Source: Streptosporangium violaceochromogenes (GTDB lineage Bacteria > Actinomycetota > Actinomycetes > Streptosporangiales > Streptosporangiaceae). From it: a stretch of DNA of 64,000 nt. Where the stretch lies: positions 124,001-188,000 of the forward strand of contig NZ_BNBB01000005.1 in assembly GCF_014654615.1 (NCBI RefSeq), in the 5' to 3' direction. Below the pieces are notes generated by a model that ran no database searches, had not been told where the DNA came from, and was given only the letters and a program-made list of their open reading frames with translations. Position numbers and translations under genes: made by a program. This document shows, piece by piece, positions 35,550 to 46,054 of this stretch (the stretch's first letter is position 1; the number at the start of each line of letters is the position of its first letter).

Positions 35550-36302
35550 TCACCCTAGGTCATACACGGCCCCGCTCCGCGCGAGTTCGGTCCGCCCGCC
35601 GAAACCGCCCCGCGTGGCGTCCTCCGCCACCCGCTCGGGGTCGTACCAGGGCACCAGGTGGGTCAGCACGAGGCCGCCCACGCCCGCCTTGGCCGCGTGC
35701 TCGGCGGCCTGGCGGCCGGTCAGGTGCAGGTCGGGGGGGAGGTCCGGCCCCTCCAGGAAGGACGCCTCGCACAGCAGAAGGTCCGCGCCGGCGGCGAGTT
35801 TGACCAGCTCCGCCGACTCCCCGGTGTCGCCCGAGTAGGCCACCGACCGCCCGCCGCAGGAGACGCGGAAGCCGTAGGTCTCGACCGGGTGGTTCATCGG
35901 CGCGGCGGTCACCTCGAACGGTCCCACCTCGAACACCCCCGGTGTCAGCTCCGAGAAGGCGAAGGCCGTCTCAAGCCCCGGCTCGCCGGGCATGCCGTAG
36001 GCGGCGGCCAGGCGGCCCGGCGCGCCGGCGGGGGCGTGGACCGGCACGCGGGGGAACGGGCCGTGCGGGGAGTAGGTGCGCACCACGTGGTAGGGGCAGA
36101 TGTCGAGGCAGTGGTCGGCGTGCAGGTGGGACAGGCAGATCGCATCCACGTCGTAGAGGCCGATGTGGCGCTGGAGCGCGCCCAGCGCGCCGCTGCCGAA
36201 GTCCAGGAGCATGCGAAACCCCTCGGCCTCCAGCAGGTAACAGGAGGCGGGGCTGTCCGGGCCGGGAAAGCTCCCGGAGCACCCGACGATCGTGAGCCTC
36301 AC
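35550..36302 (-). CDS. MBL-fold hydrolase, Rv1339-like cyclic-nucleotide phosphodiesterase
   Basis: 250 residues. The metallo-beta-lactamase fold has the metal motif [12 protein letters not shown] (H-x-H-x-D-H) and later ligands in YSGDTGES and TGRQAAEHA...[10 protein letters not shown]. By order (murI, this, rph, rdgB) it corresponds to M. tuberculosis Rv1339, which has been described as an atypical class II cAMP phosphodiesterase. GTG 36302 ([14 protein letters not shown]) is chosen over a frame open upstream. The rph start lies five bases beyond its stop. Confidence 0.88.
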   Translation of the reverse strand: MRLTIVGCSGSFPGPDSPASCYLLEAEGFRMLLDFGSGALGALQRHIGLYDVDAICLSHLHADHCLDICPYHVVRTYSPHGPFPRVPVHAPAGAPGRLAAAYGMPGEPGLETAFAFSELTPGVFEVGPFEVTAAPMNHPVETYGFRVSCGGRSVAYSGDTGESAELVKLAAGADLLLCEASFLEGPDLPPDLHLTGRQAAEHAAKAGVGGLVLTHLVPWYDPERVAEDATRGGFGGRTELARSGAVYDLG

Positions 36303-36392
36303 CGCGGCCTCCTCATCGCCCTGCTCCGCGTTCCGCGCGCCGCGCCCCGGCCGGTGCGGCACCCCGGCCTCCGTCGCGCCCTCCTCGCGCGC

Positions 36393-37268
36393 TCACCCGG
36401 CGCCTCCGCCGACCACCGTGCCGACCACCGCGCCGTCGCCCGTCGCGCCGTCGCCCGCTGTGCCGTCGCCCATCACGGCGGACTCCACCGCCTGGATCTC
36501 CGGCCCGAGGAAGCGCTGCCCGAGCCGGGTGAAGAGCCGGGTGTCGCCGGTGGTGGCGAACCTGTGCCGGGGCGTGCCGCCCTCGGCGGCCAGGCCGCGG
36601 TCGTGCAGGACGCGGTAGACGTCCTTGGCCGTCTCGTCGGCGCTGGAGACCAGCGTGACCCCGTCCCCGGCGACGTAGGAGATCGGCCCGGCGAGCAGCG
36701 GATAGTGGGTGCAGCCCAGGATCAGCGTGTCGCATCCGGCGCGCAACACCGGCTCCAGGTAACCGCGGATGACCTCGATGAGCTCCTTGCTCCCGGTCTC
36801 CCCCCGCTCCACGAACTCCACCAGCCGGGGCGCGGCCACCCCGGTCAGCGTGACGTCGGGCGCGGCGGTGAACGCGTCGTGGTAGGCCATCGACTCGATG
36901 GTGGCCCGGGTGCCGATCACCCCGACCCTGCCGTTGCGGGTGGCCCGCACGGCCCGGCGGGTCGCCGGCTGGATGACCTCGACGACCGGCACGTCGTACC
37001 GTTCCCGCGCGTCGCGCAGCATGGCGGCGCTGGCGCTGTTGCAGGCGATCACCAGCATCTTGACGTCGTGCTCGACGAGGTGGTCCATCACCTCCAGCGC
37101 GTAGGCGCGGACCTGCGCGATGCTCCGGGGCCCGTACGGCTGCCGCGCCGTGTCGGCCATGTAGAAGACGGACTCACCGGGGAGCTGGTCGATGATCGCC
37201 CTGGCCACCGTGAGGCCGCCCACACCACTGTCAAAGATTCCGATATTCGCGTGCGACACGGTTCCCAA
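36393..37268 (-). CDS. murI: Glutamate racemase
   Basis: 291 residues. Makes D-glutamate for peptidoglycan. It has the paired catalytic cysteines (VIACNSASA and [12 protein letters not shown]) and the opening [16 protein letters not shown]. The last 25 residues are a degenerate Gly-Asp-Gly repeat ([16 protein letters not shown]) beyond the normal fold. First gene of the murI-MBL-rph-rdgB operon; upstream 37269-37335 separates it from an accessory block. Confidence 0.95.
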   Translation of the reverse strand: MGTVSHANIGIFDSGVGGLTVARAIIDQLPGESVFYMADTARQPYGPRSIAQVRAYALEVMDHLVEHDVKMLVIACNSASAAMLRDARERYDVPVVEVIQPATRRAVRATRNGRVGVIGTRATIESMAYHDAFTAAPDVTLTGVAAPRLVEFVERGETGSKELIEVIRGYLEPVLRAGCDTLILGCTHYPLLAGPISYVAGDGVTLVSSADETAKDVYRVLHDRGLAAEGGTPRHRFATTGDTRLFTRLGQRFLGPEIQAVESAVMGDGTAGDGATGDGAVVGTVVGGGAG

Positions 37269-37335
37269 GGGTAGGCGACCTGGGAGGACGGCTCACGGTA
37301 AGAACCCTCACAACATGATCAACCATGACAAAGGA

Positions 37336-38127
37336 TCAGCCGCGTCCCACCCGGGCGAGCTGACGCGACTGGGCGACCAGGCGGCCGGAGGAGTCCCAGA
37401 CCTCGACCTCCTCGTCGAACCAGCCGTCGCCGATCAGCCGGCCGCCGCCGAGCAGCGTGAGCAGGCCGGGGGCGGGCAGGGCCCGCAGGTGCCAGGTGAG
37501 GTCCACGGTGGGGGCCCAGCCGCGTGCCCCGGCGGAGAAGATCACCGGCGGGAGCGCGTCCACCGCCAGCGCCAGCACGTAGGGGTCGGGGTCCTGGGGT
37601 TCGGCCATCCGGAAATAGGCGCGGGCCTCGGGACGGCCGGTGGGGGCGCCGCCCAGCCAGCCGATGGTGGGCGGGTCGAAGGCCAGCTCCACCTGCGCGC
37701 CGAACGCCATGTTCGACCCGGGCTCGGGCGCGGGCAGCCTGAGGCACCGCTCGACGGGGGGCATGACCACCGAGGGGACGTCCGTCCAGTCGGGGGCGGC
37801 GCCGCTCAGGGTCGCCGTCGTGACGAGGGCCTCGACGAACGCGACGCCGTCCCGGACCAGGGTGGCGCGGGTCGTCGCGACGGTGCGGCCCGCTTTGAGG
37901 TGCTCCAGCCGCACCCGCGCGGGGCCGGGCTCGGCCGCGCGCAGGAAGTGGGCCCCGGTGGTGACGGGGTGCTCGTGGGGGGAGGCGTCCACGACGGCGC
38001 GCAGGAGCACGGCCATCAGGTAGCCGCCGTTCAGCGGCCCCCCGATCGAGTACCCCGGGTCCAGGCACACGTCGTAGGTGCTCTCGTCCACCCGGACGGC
38101 CCCCGTCGCCTCGTCGAACTTGGTCAT
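37336..38127 (-). CDS. Acyl-CoA thioesterase-like protein (TesB/double hotdog type)
   Basis: 263 residues of two hotdog-like halves. The N-terminal half has GGYLMAVLLRAVVDASPHEHPVTTGAHFLRA, typical of TesB-like thioesterases that hydrolyse acyl-CoA. The C-terminal half includes PTVDLTWHLRA and WFDEEVEVWDSSGRLVAQSRQLA. ATG 38127 has GGGAGGG three bases upstream. Substrate unknown. Lies just downstream of the murI operon's 5' end on the same strand, in the segment absent from the mycobacterial order. Confidence 0.8.
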   Translation of the reverse strand: MTKFDEATGAVRVDESTYDVCLDPGYSIGGPLNGGYLMAVLLRAVVDASPHEHPVTTGAHFLRAAEPGPARVRLEHLKAGRTVATTRATLVRDGVAFVEALVTTATLSGAAPDWTDVPSVVMPPVERCLRLPAPEPGSNMAFGAQVELAFDPPTIGWLGGAPTGRPEARAYFRMAEPQDPDPYVLALAVDALPPVIFSAGARGWAPTVDLTWHLRALPAPGLLTLLGGGRLIGDGWFDEEVEVWDSSGRLVAQSRQLARVGRG

Positions 38128-38277
38128 CGACCCTCCCGAACCTTGTTCTGGAGGGGACACTTTACCGGCTCCGGGCGATACGCCCCCTTCCGACCTCACA
38201 AGCGTGCCGCTACCTGGGAAAACGCACTCCCCCTGAAAGACTGGTGATCGTTTTCCGGAATTACCTCGGGGGCTGGG

Positions 38278-38613
38278 ATGGCAGGAGTCGGTGACCTTAT
38301 CGGTCAGTCGGTATGGGATTCGGAAGGAGTGTGGGTGGGGCAGGTGGTGGACGTCCGGATGGCGAGAAACCGCAAGGAGGGCTTCGGAATGCAGCAGCGG
38401 TTCACCGTCTCCGGCCTGGTCGTCTCGCGGCGGCGGACCCCGGTGATGCTGGGGCTCACCCGCGACCCGGGCAGCCGCGGGAACTGGCTGTTCAAGCTCG
38501 CCTTCCGGGCGCTCTACAGCGGCAGCAGCATCGTCTCGTGGGACGCCGTGGCCGGCACCGGAGGCGGCGAGATCACCCTGCGGAAGCCCGCCAAGGCGCT
38601 CCAGCGTGTCTGA
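38278..38613 (+). CDS. Small PRC-barrel-like protein
   Basis: 111 residues beginning GDLIGQSVWDSEGVWVGQVVDVRM, the pattern of a PRC-barrel (two short strands around a Gly/Asp turn), then a second beta-rich half with FTVSGLVVSRRRTPVMLGL and a basic end. PRC-barrels bind RNA or other proteins in ribosome maturation, photosynthesis or envelope roles. No partner is evident. ATG 38278 follows GGGGGCTGGG. Confidence 0.6.
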   Translation: MAGVGDLIGQSVWDSEGVWVGQVVDVRMARNRKEGFGMQQRFTVSGLVVSRRRTPVMLGLTRDPGSRGNWLFKLAFRALYSGSSIVSWDAVAGTGGGEITLRKPAKALQRV

Positions 38614-38737
38614 TTTCACCTTTCCCGCTAGATCGGTCCCACGGGAGGAAGGATCAGCCGGTTAGTTTAATGCAAGCAGCGTGCTAGCAATGTGCACTAA
38701 ATTCCCTATATCCACGAAGTCCACATTGTGAGTGAGC

Positions 38738-40642
38738 ATGTCTGCCAACAATCCCCCCGGCCCGCCGTCCTCATCGGGCCCGGAGCCCGACAGGACGATC
38801 GCCTACCGTCGGAACGAGGGCGCGCAGCAGAGCGGTCAGCAGCACACCCAGGCGTACCCTCAGCCGGGCTACCCCCCGCACGACCAGCCCGGCTACCCGC
38901 CCCAGGGCGGCGGGGGGTACCAGCAGCAGGCCCAGTCCGGCTACCCGAACCAGCCCGGCCATGACCAGCAGCCCTACGGCGGTCAGCCCGGCTACCAGAA
39001 CCAGGGCCACGCCCAGCAGGGGTACGGGCAGGGGTACGACCCGAACTCCCACCCCCAGGCGGGCTACCCCCAGGCGGGCTACCCCCAGGCAGGCCATCCG
39101 CAGCCCGGCCACCCTCAGCCCGGCTACCAGAACCCGGGACAGCAGCCCGGCTGGCAGCCCCAGGCACCCGACTTCCTCGGCTCGGGACATCCTCCCGCCC
39201 CGCCCGCCCGCAAGGGAGGCAAGGGCGTCATCATCGCGGTGGTCGCCGCGCTGGTCATCGCCCTCGTGGGCGGAGGCACCGCGCTCGCGGTCAACCTGCT
39301 CAGCGGCGGCGGAACCCAGCCCCACGAGGTGCTGCCCGGCAACGCGCTCGGCTACATGCGCCTCGACCTCGACCCCGCGGCGAACCAGAAGCTGGCGCTG
39401 TTCGGCATCGCCCGCAAGTTCAACCTCACCAAGGACGCCTTCACCGGCGACGACCCGCGCAAGGCGCTCTTCGACCTGATCAAGAAGGACAGCGGGACCC
39501 TCTCCAAGGTGGACTTCGCCACCGACGTCGAGCCCTGGCTCGGGCAGCGTGTCGGCATGGCCGTACTCCCGCCCGCCCAGGCCGGCGGCGACCCCGAGGT
39601 CGTGGCGGCCGTACAGGTCACCGACGAGGCCAAGGCCAAGGCCGGCATCGCCAAGCTGATGGACGGCGGCAAGTACGGCCTGACGTTCCGCGACGAATAC
39701 GCCCTGCTGGCCGAGACCCAGGCACAGACCGACCGCGCCGCCCAGGCCACCCCCCTGTCCGCCGGCGCCGACTTCTCCGGCGACCTCGGCGCCCTCGGCG
39801 AGACCGGTGTGCTCTCCTTCTGGGTGAACGCGGGCAAGGTCGCCGAGCTCGCCCCGCAGCTGGCCACCCAGAGCCCCGAGGCACTCGCGCAGATCAAGAA
39901 CATGCGTGTGGCGGGCGCGCTCCGCTTCGACGGCGACTACGTCGAACTGGCCGGTGTCACCCGTGGCGCCCAGGCCCTGACCACGGGCGATCCCGAGGTC
40001 TCCAAGATCGGCGCGCTTCCGGCCTCCACCGTCGGCGCGGTCTCCGTCTCCGGTCTCGGCGAGGCGATCGGCAAGCAGTGGACGCAGCTCATGAAGTCGG
40101 CCGAGCAGTCCGGCGCGGGCTCCTTCCAGCAGTTCGCCGACCAGGCCCAGCAGAAGTACGGCCTGGCGCTGCCCGCCGACCTGACGACGCTCATCGGCAA
40201 GAACATCACCCTGGCCGTGGACGCCAACGGCCTCGACGGCGACCAGCCCCGCGTCGGCGCCCGCCTCACCACCGACCCGGCCAAGGCCCAGGAGGTGGTC
40301 GGCAAGATCGAGCGGTTCCTCGCCGACTCCGGCACCGTCACCCCCCAGATCGCCAAGGTGCCCGGCGACGACTTCCTCGTGCTGGCCAGCTCCCAGGAGT
40401 ACGCCGCCGAACTCGCCAAGGACGGAACCCTGGGTGAGGACGAGGGCTTCAAGCTGGCCGTCCCCGACGCCGACAAGGCGACGTTCGCCGCCTACGTCGA
40501 CCTCGACAAGATCGAGAGGTTCTACCTGGCCAACCTCCAGGGCGAGGAGCAGGCCAGCCTCAAGGTCCTGCGGGCCGTCGGCATCAGCGGCACCCAGTCC
40601 GGCGGAGACTCCACCTTCTCCATGCGGCTGCTGTTCAACTGA
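38738..40642 (+). CDS. DUF3352 single-pass membrane protein with Pro/Gln/Tyr/Gly-rich head
   Basis: 634 residues. Residues 1-155 are disordered, with repeated Gln-Pro-Gly-Tyr/Ala-Gly-Tyr units (DNA repeats around CAGCCCGGCTACC); a membrane helix follows ([26 protein letters not shown]), then about 430 residues of extracytoplasmic DUF3352 domain, rich in Lys/Asp/Ala. Such proteins are common in actinobacteria; function unknown. ATG 38738 is used; GTG 38732 is in frame, and neither has a strong ribosome site. AT-rich upstream DNA (38655-38715) includes TGCTAGCA and CCCTATATCC. A terminator follows at 40706. Confidence 0.82.
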   Translation: MSANNPPGPPSSSGPEPDRTIAYRRNEGAQQSGQQHTQAYPQPGYPPHDQPGYPPQGGGGYQQQAQSGYPNQPGHDQQPYGGQPGYQNQGHAQQGYGQGYDPNSHPQAGYPQAGYPQAGHPQPGHPQPGYQNPGQQPGWQPQAPDFLGSGHPPAPPARKGGKGVIIAVVAALVIALVGGGTALAVNLLSGGGTQPHEVLPGNALGYMRLDLDPAANQKLALFGIARKFNLTKDAFTGDDPRKALFDLIKKDSGTLSKVDFATDVEPWLGQRVGMAVLPPAQAGGDPEVVAAVQVTDEAKAKAGIAKLMDGGKYGLTFRDEYALLAETQAQTDRAAQATPLSAGADFSGDLGALGETGVLSFWVNAGKVAELAPQLATQSPEALAQIKNMRVAGALRFDGDYVELAGVTRGAQALTTGDPEVSKIGALPASTVGAVSVSGLGEAIGKQWTQLMKSAEQSGAGSFQQFADQAQQKYGLALPADLTTLIGKNITLAVDANGLDGDQPRVGARLTTDPAKAQEVVGKIERFLADSGTVTPQIAKVPGDDFLVLASSQEYAAELAKDGTLGEDEGFKLAVPDADKATFAAYVDLDKIERFYLANLQGEEQASLKVLRAVGISGTQSGGDSTFSMRLLFN

Positions 40643-40705
40643 CCGCGATTCCTCGGAGGCCGGGCGACCTCGCCCGGCCCGCGAGGGGCCTTCCGGAAAC
40701 ACTCA

Positions 40706-40740
40706 CGACGGGTGGGCGTCTCCCCGACGCCCACCCGTCG
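40706..40740 (+). terminator. Terminator after the DUF3352 gene
   Basis: Perfect 15-base stem CGACGGGTGGGCGTC / GACGCCCACCCGTCG with loop TCCCC, followed by CGATTTCCCC. It lies 63 bases after the stop. The rest of 40643-41019 shows no gene. Confidence 0.8.
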
Positions 40741-41019
40741 CGATTTCCCCGGTGGCGACCGGTCCGGATGCCCGGACGGTGGCCACCGGGAACCGCCCCC
40801 GCCGGAAACGGGGAAGCCGGCGGGGGCGGCCGGGCGACCCGCGAGGTCCCCCCCTTCGGAGTCCCCAGGGGTGGGCGCGATCGCCGTCCTCCGGCGGGAC
40901 GACCCTTGAGGGAAGGTCGAAGGGTCACCCCGCCGGAGGCTTGGAGGTACAGCGGGGCCGGGGCGCCGCCGTACCGGCTTCTCCACAGACCGCCCGGACT
41001 CAGGGAGACGGCAGGGCGG

Positions 41020-41469
41020 TCACGCCGCGCTCCCTCCCCACCCTGCGGGAAGCCCCTCCGCCGAGCCCGCCAGGAACATCCCTTCATCCGAGTACGGCAG
41101 GCCGCGGGTGGGTGCCGGGGTACGGCGGGCACCCGGCGGGCGGGAACGCCGCCGGGGCCGCTCGGGGGACGCGACGGCAGGGACGGGGTTCGGAAGCAGC
41201 GGCAGCAGGGCGGCCTCGGCGGCCTCCATCCGCTCCTCCAGGACCTCGACGGTGGGGGCCGAGACCATCACCGGATCGGGGACCGACCAGGCGGCCATGG
41301 CGAAGAACCGGCGGCTGCCGGGACCGTACAGCACCACCCACCCCGGCCGGGAACGTTCCATCTCCGCCGCCCGCGCCCGCGCGGGGCCGCCCCAGAGCCG
41401 CCGCACCGGGACGCGCGCCCGGCCGTCCCGATGGTGCCGCCCCACGGCCCGGATCAAGGACCACAGCAT
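41020..41469 (-). CDS. Uncharacterised protein, possibly co-expressed with its upstream neighbour
   Basis: 149 residues from ATG 41469, with GGGGAGG upstream. Central hydrophobic stretch GWVVLYGPGSRRFFAMAAW, a helical acidic segment (EVLEERMEAAEAALLPLL) and a disordered basic C-terminus. Overlaps the end of the upstream 105-residue gene by 16 bases, so the two are co-translated. I do not recognise the family. Confidence 0.55.
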   Translation of the reverse strand: MLWSLIRAVGRHHRDGRARVPVRRLWGGPARARAAEMERSRPGWVVLYGPGSRRFFAMAAWSVPDPVMVSAPTVEVLEERMEAAEAALLPLLPNPVPAVASPERPRRRSRPPGARRTPAPTRGLPYSDEGMFLAGSAEGLPAGWGGSAA

Positions 41470-41771
41470 CCCGGCACCTCCCCACCCCGCTGCGACCGCT
41501 GATCGGGCACCGCCGGCGTCCGCCCGGCGGCCCGGACGGACGCGGCGATCTCGACCATCACGGTCGTCTCGGCGGACGCGGCGGGCTCGGTGGCCACGGC
41601 GGGTGCAGCGGTGATCTGCCGGGCCGCCTCCTCCTGCCGCTCGACCTCCGCCCGCAGGGCGTCGAGGGTGTCGCCGTCCACGGTGCGGTACGGCGGGGCG
41701 TACCACTCGGTCTCACCGGGGAACGGCTCCACCCGGCTGGCCCAGAATCGTCCGGCGTCACTGCGGATCAC
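41454..41771 (-). CDS. Uncharacterised small protein of a type seen beside XRE-family regulators
   Basis: 105 residues. MIRSDAGRFWASRVEPFP, then WYAPPYRTVDGDTLDALRAEVERQEEAARQ, followed by a disordered tail. Similar short proteins, with a W-A-S-R start and a T-V-D-G-D-T-x-x-x-L-R helix, are common next to HTH/TPR regulators in filamentous actinobacteria as I recall; none has a known function to me. The next gene overlaps by 16 bases. Confidence 0.6.
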   Translation of the reverse strand: MIRSDAGRFWASRVEPFPGETEWYAPPYRTVDGDTLDALRAEVERQEEAARQITAAPAVATEPAASAETTVMVEIAASVRAAGRTPAVPDQRSQRGGEVPGCCGP

Positions 41772-41848
41772 CCGTCACCCGGGAATCACCAACTCGAACT
41801 TCGTGGAACTACCATCGTGCATTGGTCAGGACCTCGATTCCTGATCAA

Positions 41849-41884
41849 GAACCCGCCCGGTCGTCGTCAGCGCCGGGCGGGTTC
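41849..41884 (-). terminator. Terminator downstream of the 89-residue gene
   Basis: 12-base perfect stem GAACCCGCCCGG / CCGGGCGGGTTC with a 12-base loop, 24 bases after the stop at 41908 on the minus strand; TTCTTGAT follows. The plus strand has no transcript needing it. Confidence 0.7.
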
Positions 41885-41907
41885 GCCCTGTAGCGAATCA
41901 CCAGGAC

Positions 41908-42177
41908 TCAGGGCGTGACCTCCCGGAGCACGAACGTGATCCGATCGGCCACCCCGACGATGTCGGTGATCGGCCCGATGGGACCGCCCCCTGCCCAGCG
42001 AAAGACCTCACCCTGACATACGACCTGGTCACACATGCCCGGCTCCGCCGGGTTCCGTACACGGAGAACAGGTCGCTCACCACCGTCGCGAACCTCGGCG
42101 GTCCATCTGCGACCAGCGAGTTCGGCGCGCAACCGCTCCAGGTGGGGCAGGGCGTCAACGACCACGTCGATCTCCAT
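41908..42177 (-). CDS. Uncharacterised 89-residue protein
   Basis: Starts at ATG 42177 (an in-frame ATG lies two codons upstream). MEIDVVVDALPHLERLRAELA, then a beta-rich domain (WTAEVRDGGERPVLRVRNP) with two cysteines in MCDQVVCQGEVFRWAGG. Compact alpha/beta fold. It lies between two minus-strand terminators, so it has its own transcript. It follows the XRE regulator and may belong to the same accessory set. Family not recognised. Confidence 0.6.
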   Translation of the reverse strand: MEIDVVVDALPHLERLRAELAGRRWTAEVRDGGERPVLRVRNPAEPGMCDQVVCQGEVFRWAGGGPIGPITDIVGVADRITFVLREVTP

Positions 42178-42203
42178 GAACACGGAAAGTAGTCGTACGG
42201 AAA

Positions 42204-42235
42204 CAGGGGGCGTTCACAGATGTGAACGCCCCCTG
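42204..42235 (-). terminator. Terminator of the XRE regulator gene
   Basis: Perfect 15-base stem CAGGGGGCGTTCACA / TGTGAACGCCCCCTG around a GA, 16 bases after the regulator's stop; TTT follows on the minus strand. Confidence 0.85.
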
Positions 42236-42251
42236 GATTGGCCGGATGCGG

Positions 42252-43463
42252 TCAGTGCGGGACACCCATGCGCGCGGCCATGCCCCGTAGCTCCCGGCCG
42301 AGGGACGCGGTTCTCGCCTGCTCCAGCATCACCGCCACCGTGTCACGCACCCTGACGTCATTGCGGATCTTGTGGGGAGCGATGTTTTCAGCGCGACGGA
42401 GCCACCGGACGGCCTCGTCTCTCATGCGGGCCTCGCGCGCCAGCCCCCTGCCTACGTCAGCGAGGAACATGGCGTGACGTCCACGTCTGGCGGCGATTCT
42501 GCTCTCGTCGATCTGACGTGCCAAGCCGAGGACGGTGCCACCGGCCTCACTGCGCTCTACGGCCAGCCCCACGCGCCAGACCGCCACGTTCGACGCCGAG
42601 AACGCCCCCCAGTTCTCGCCGGGGGTGTCCGGGACCCGGGTGGCCAGTTCGGCGGCCTCGTCCAGCCAGTGGTCGGCGGTCGCCGGATTTGACGTGACCG
42701 TGGCGGACAGCGCCGTCGCCAGGGTGAGCATGCCAAGCACGTGGACACCGGTGTCGTCACGGACGTGCGACTGCAACGCCTTCACGGCGCTTTCGGCCGC
42801 GGCGTATCTCACCGCCCATGACGAGTCGGGCAAGGTATGGATCCGTAAGGACGCCGCCTTGCCCACGCTGACCGGGTCGGCCAGGATGCTCGCCGCCTCT
42901 CCGGCGCGCATCGCCGCTATGTGGGCCAGGTCGGCGTACCCAAGGTCCTTCGCCGAGAACGTCGCGGCCTGAAACGCCTCGATCAGCGTCTCCAAGGCGG
43001 TCCGATGGGCCACCTCGTCGGCGGGAGCACACGCGTGCACGTGCAGTTCGTCGATGAGCCGGGGCAGGTGCGCGCCGACCTCTACGAACTTGGCTCTGCC
43101 CCGGTCGATGCGGGTCATCTCGGCCACGAGATCCGCCAAGGGACGCGCCCGATCGGCCACCGGTGCCGTCAGTGTGTTTGTGAGCAGCGCCTCACGGATG
43201 GCGGGGATCGCGGCGTGCGGTGCGGACTGGACGGGGTCCTCGCTGAGATGAGGGCCCCCGACAAGCTCGGTCTCGGAAACCCGCAACGCCGACGCCAGAG
43301 CGGCGATGTGCGACCGCCGATCCAGAGCCCGCTGCCCCCGCTCGGCCATCGACAGAAAACTCTTGCTCAACCCCGCCTGCCCCGCCAGCTGAGCCAGGCT
43401 CATCCTCCGCCAGCGACGCAGAATCCGCAGCCGCGCCCCAACGGTCCCCTCCTCGTACACCAC
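42252..43463 (-). CDS. XRE-family regulator with TPR-like C-terminal domain
   Basis: 403 residues. An N-terminal Cro/XRE helix-turn-helix (LRILRRWRRMSLAQLAGQAGLSKSFLSMAERGQRAL) is followed by about 300 residues of helical, TPR-like sequence. This layout is typical of actinomycete regulators that bind small molecules or peptides and control development or antibiotic genes. GTG 43463 is chosen (GGAGG eight bases upstream); the frame is open to 43643. Three small neighbours downstream are likely partners or targets. Confidence 0.82.
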   Translation of the reverse strand: MVYEEGTVGARLRILRRWRRMSLAQLAGQAGLSKSFLSMAERGQRALDRRSHIAALASALRVSETELVGGPHLSEDPVQSAPHAAIPAIREALLTNTLTAPVADRARPLADLVAEMTRIDRGRAKFVEVGAHLPRLIDELHVHACAPADEVAHRTALETLIEAFQAATFSAKDLGYADLAHIAAMRAGEAASILADPVSVGKAASLRIHTLPDSSWAVRYAAAESAVKALQSHVRDDTGVHVLGMLTLATALSATVTSNPATADHWLDEAAELATRVPDTPGENWGAFSASNVAVWRVGLAVERSEAGGTVLGLARQIDESRIAARRGRHAMFLADVGRGLAREARMRDEAVRWLRRAENIAPHKIRNDVRVRDTVAVMLEQARTASLGRELRGMAARMGVPH

Positions 43464-43637
43464 GCCCCCCACCTCCACAAACAGCGAGAACACCAGGCTA
43501 CGGACCCACCACCTCACCCCGCCGCGACAACGGAGATACCCAACCCGGCGGATGGAACCTCTTCCGCCGGAGCCGGAGAGGGTGTTTCGCGAAAAGCGTC
43601 GAACGACGCTCACGGTCGCCGCCGGCCTCCCAGGTGA

Positions 43638-43916
43638 CGGCATCGCGCGCCGTACCGCGACAGGCGCGCGGGCAGGACCGTCTTCGGCTTTTTCGCCGCC
43701 CTCGTCATCCTGGGGTACGGGGTGATGTGCGCCGCACGCCCGCTCAGAAGGATCGCGAAAGAGGCCGCCCTGCCGATGGGCGCCGGAGTCGCCCTTGTGG
43801 TGGGACCGGTCGCGGTAACCACCTATGACAGCAGATACTGGCTTCCCGCCGTTCCCGTGTTGTGTGTGGCCTCGGCCATCATGATGAGCGGTAAACGGCC
43901 GGGCTCCGGCCCCTGA
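43638..43916 (+). pseudogene. Truncated C-terminal fragment of a membrane glycosyltransferase
   Basis: Open frame of 92 codons without a start of its own. It reads TVFGFFAALVILGYGVMCAA ... PMGAGVALVVGPVAVTTYDSRYWLPAVPVLCVASA and matches the final helices of the glycosyltransferase at 19478 ([35 protein letters not shown]). The N-terminal 80% is missing; 43464-43637 upstream belongs to other sequence. It is a decayed paralogue or the remnant of an insertion/deletion event. Confidence 0.72.
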
Positions 43917-43967
43917 GAGGCGAGTTCGTCCAGGGCCTCTTCGATCTTCTCCGCAGCGGCGGGGTCG

Positions 43968-45289
<1,322 letters not shown>

Positions 45290-45374
45290 CGCGGGTCAAT
45301 CTCCTCGTCGTCCGCTGAAGTGTCGGCCCCCGGATCGGAACACCGGCGGGCGGGAAGGGGTCGGAAACCGCCGT

Positions 45375-45530
45375 TCAGCGACAGTCGTAGACGACGACAG
45401 AGGGGGTGTGCGCGAACAGGAAACTCTGCACGGGCGCGAGGTCGGAGCGCCGGCCCCGTGCGCCGGGACGTGAGAGCACGACGTCCTCCAGGCTCGGGTC
45501 GACAGTGGTCACAACGACCAGTTTACCCAT
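45375..45530 (-). CDS. 51-residue uncharacterised ORF inside the cys operon
   Basis: ATG 45530 with AAGGAGGAAAGG upstream, a strong ribosome site. MGKLVVVTTVDPSLEDVVLS, a basic middle, then PVQSFLFAHTPSVVVYDCR with a terminal Cys-Arg. Lies between mec and cysO on the same strand. A leader peptide, a fragment, or a small partner of the CysO system are all possible. Not recognised. Confidence 0.55.
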   Translation of the reverse strand: MGKLVVVTTVDPSLEDVVLSRPGARGRRSDLAPVQSFLFAHTPSVVVYDCR

Positions 45531-45631
45531 ACGTACCTTTCCTCCTTGCGACCGCACCACCCCGGGAACATCGATCGATCCCCCGCGCGAGCCCCCCGCG
45601 CGGGCCGTACGGTCCCCCGCGAAAAGGGCGG

Positions 45632-46045
45632 TCAGGAGGTGACGACGACCTCCTCCTCCCTCACCACCCCGTCGATGATCCGGTAGGAGCGGAACTCGGC
45701 CTTCTCCCCCAGCTCCTCCCGGGTGGAGACCAGCACGTAGTGGGCGTTCGGCTCGGCGGCGTAGCTGATGTCGGTGCGCGAGGGGTAGGCCTCCGTCGAG
45801 GTGTGGGAGTGGTAGATCACCACCGGCTCCTCGTCGCGGTCGTCCATCTCGCGCCAGACGCGCAGCTGCTCCAGCGAGTCGAAACGGTAGAACGTGGGCG
45901 AGCGTTCGGCGTTCTCCATCGGGATGAGCCGTTCGGGCGAGTCGGAGCCGATCGGTCCGGCGATCACACCGCAGGCCTCGTCCGGATGGTCGGCCCGCGC
46001 GTGCTCGATGATCTTGTCAACCAGTTCCCTGGAGATGGTGAGCAT
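45632..46045 (-). CDS. mec: Mec, JAMM metalloprotease for CysO
   Basis: 137 residues. The JAMM motif is complete: Glu23 (PDEACGVI), His80-x-His82 and, after seven residues, Ser90-x-x-Asp93. It removes cysteine from CysO-Cys and may trim the CysO precursor. ATG 46045. DUF2017 ends nine bases upstream; the small ORF and cysO follow. Confidence 0.92.
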   Translation of the reverse strand: MLTISRELVDKIIEHARADHPDEACGVIAGPIGSDSPERLIPMENAERSPTFYRFDSLEQLRVWREMDDRDEEPVVIYHSHTSTEAYPSRTDISYAAEPNAHYVLVSTREELGEKAEFRSYRIIDGVVREEEVVVTS

Positions 46046-46054
46046 GCCTGGAAG

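Noticed and set aside
38655..38715. Symmetric AT-rich sequence around TGCTAGCA before the DUF3352 gene
   Set aside because: The symmetry is imperfect and no known operator matches; kept only as promoter-region context.
38800..39160. CRISPR-like repeated units
   Set aside because: They are codon repeats for Gln-Pro-Gly-Tyr inside the DUF3352 protein, with no regular spacers.
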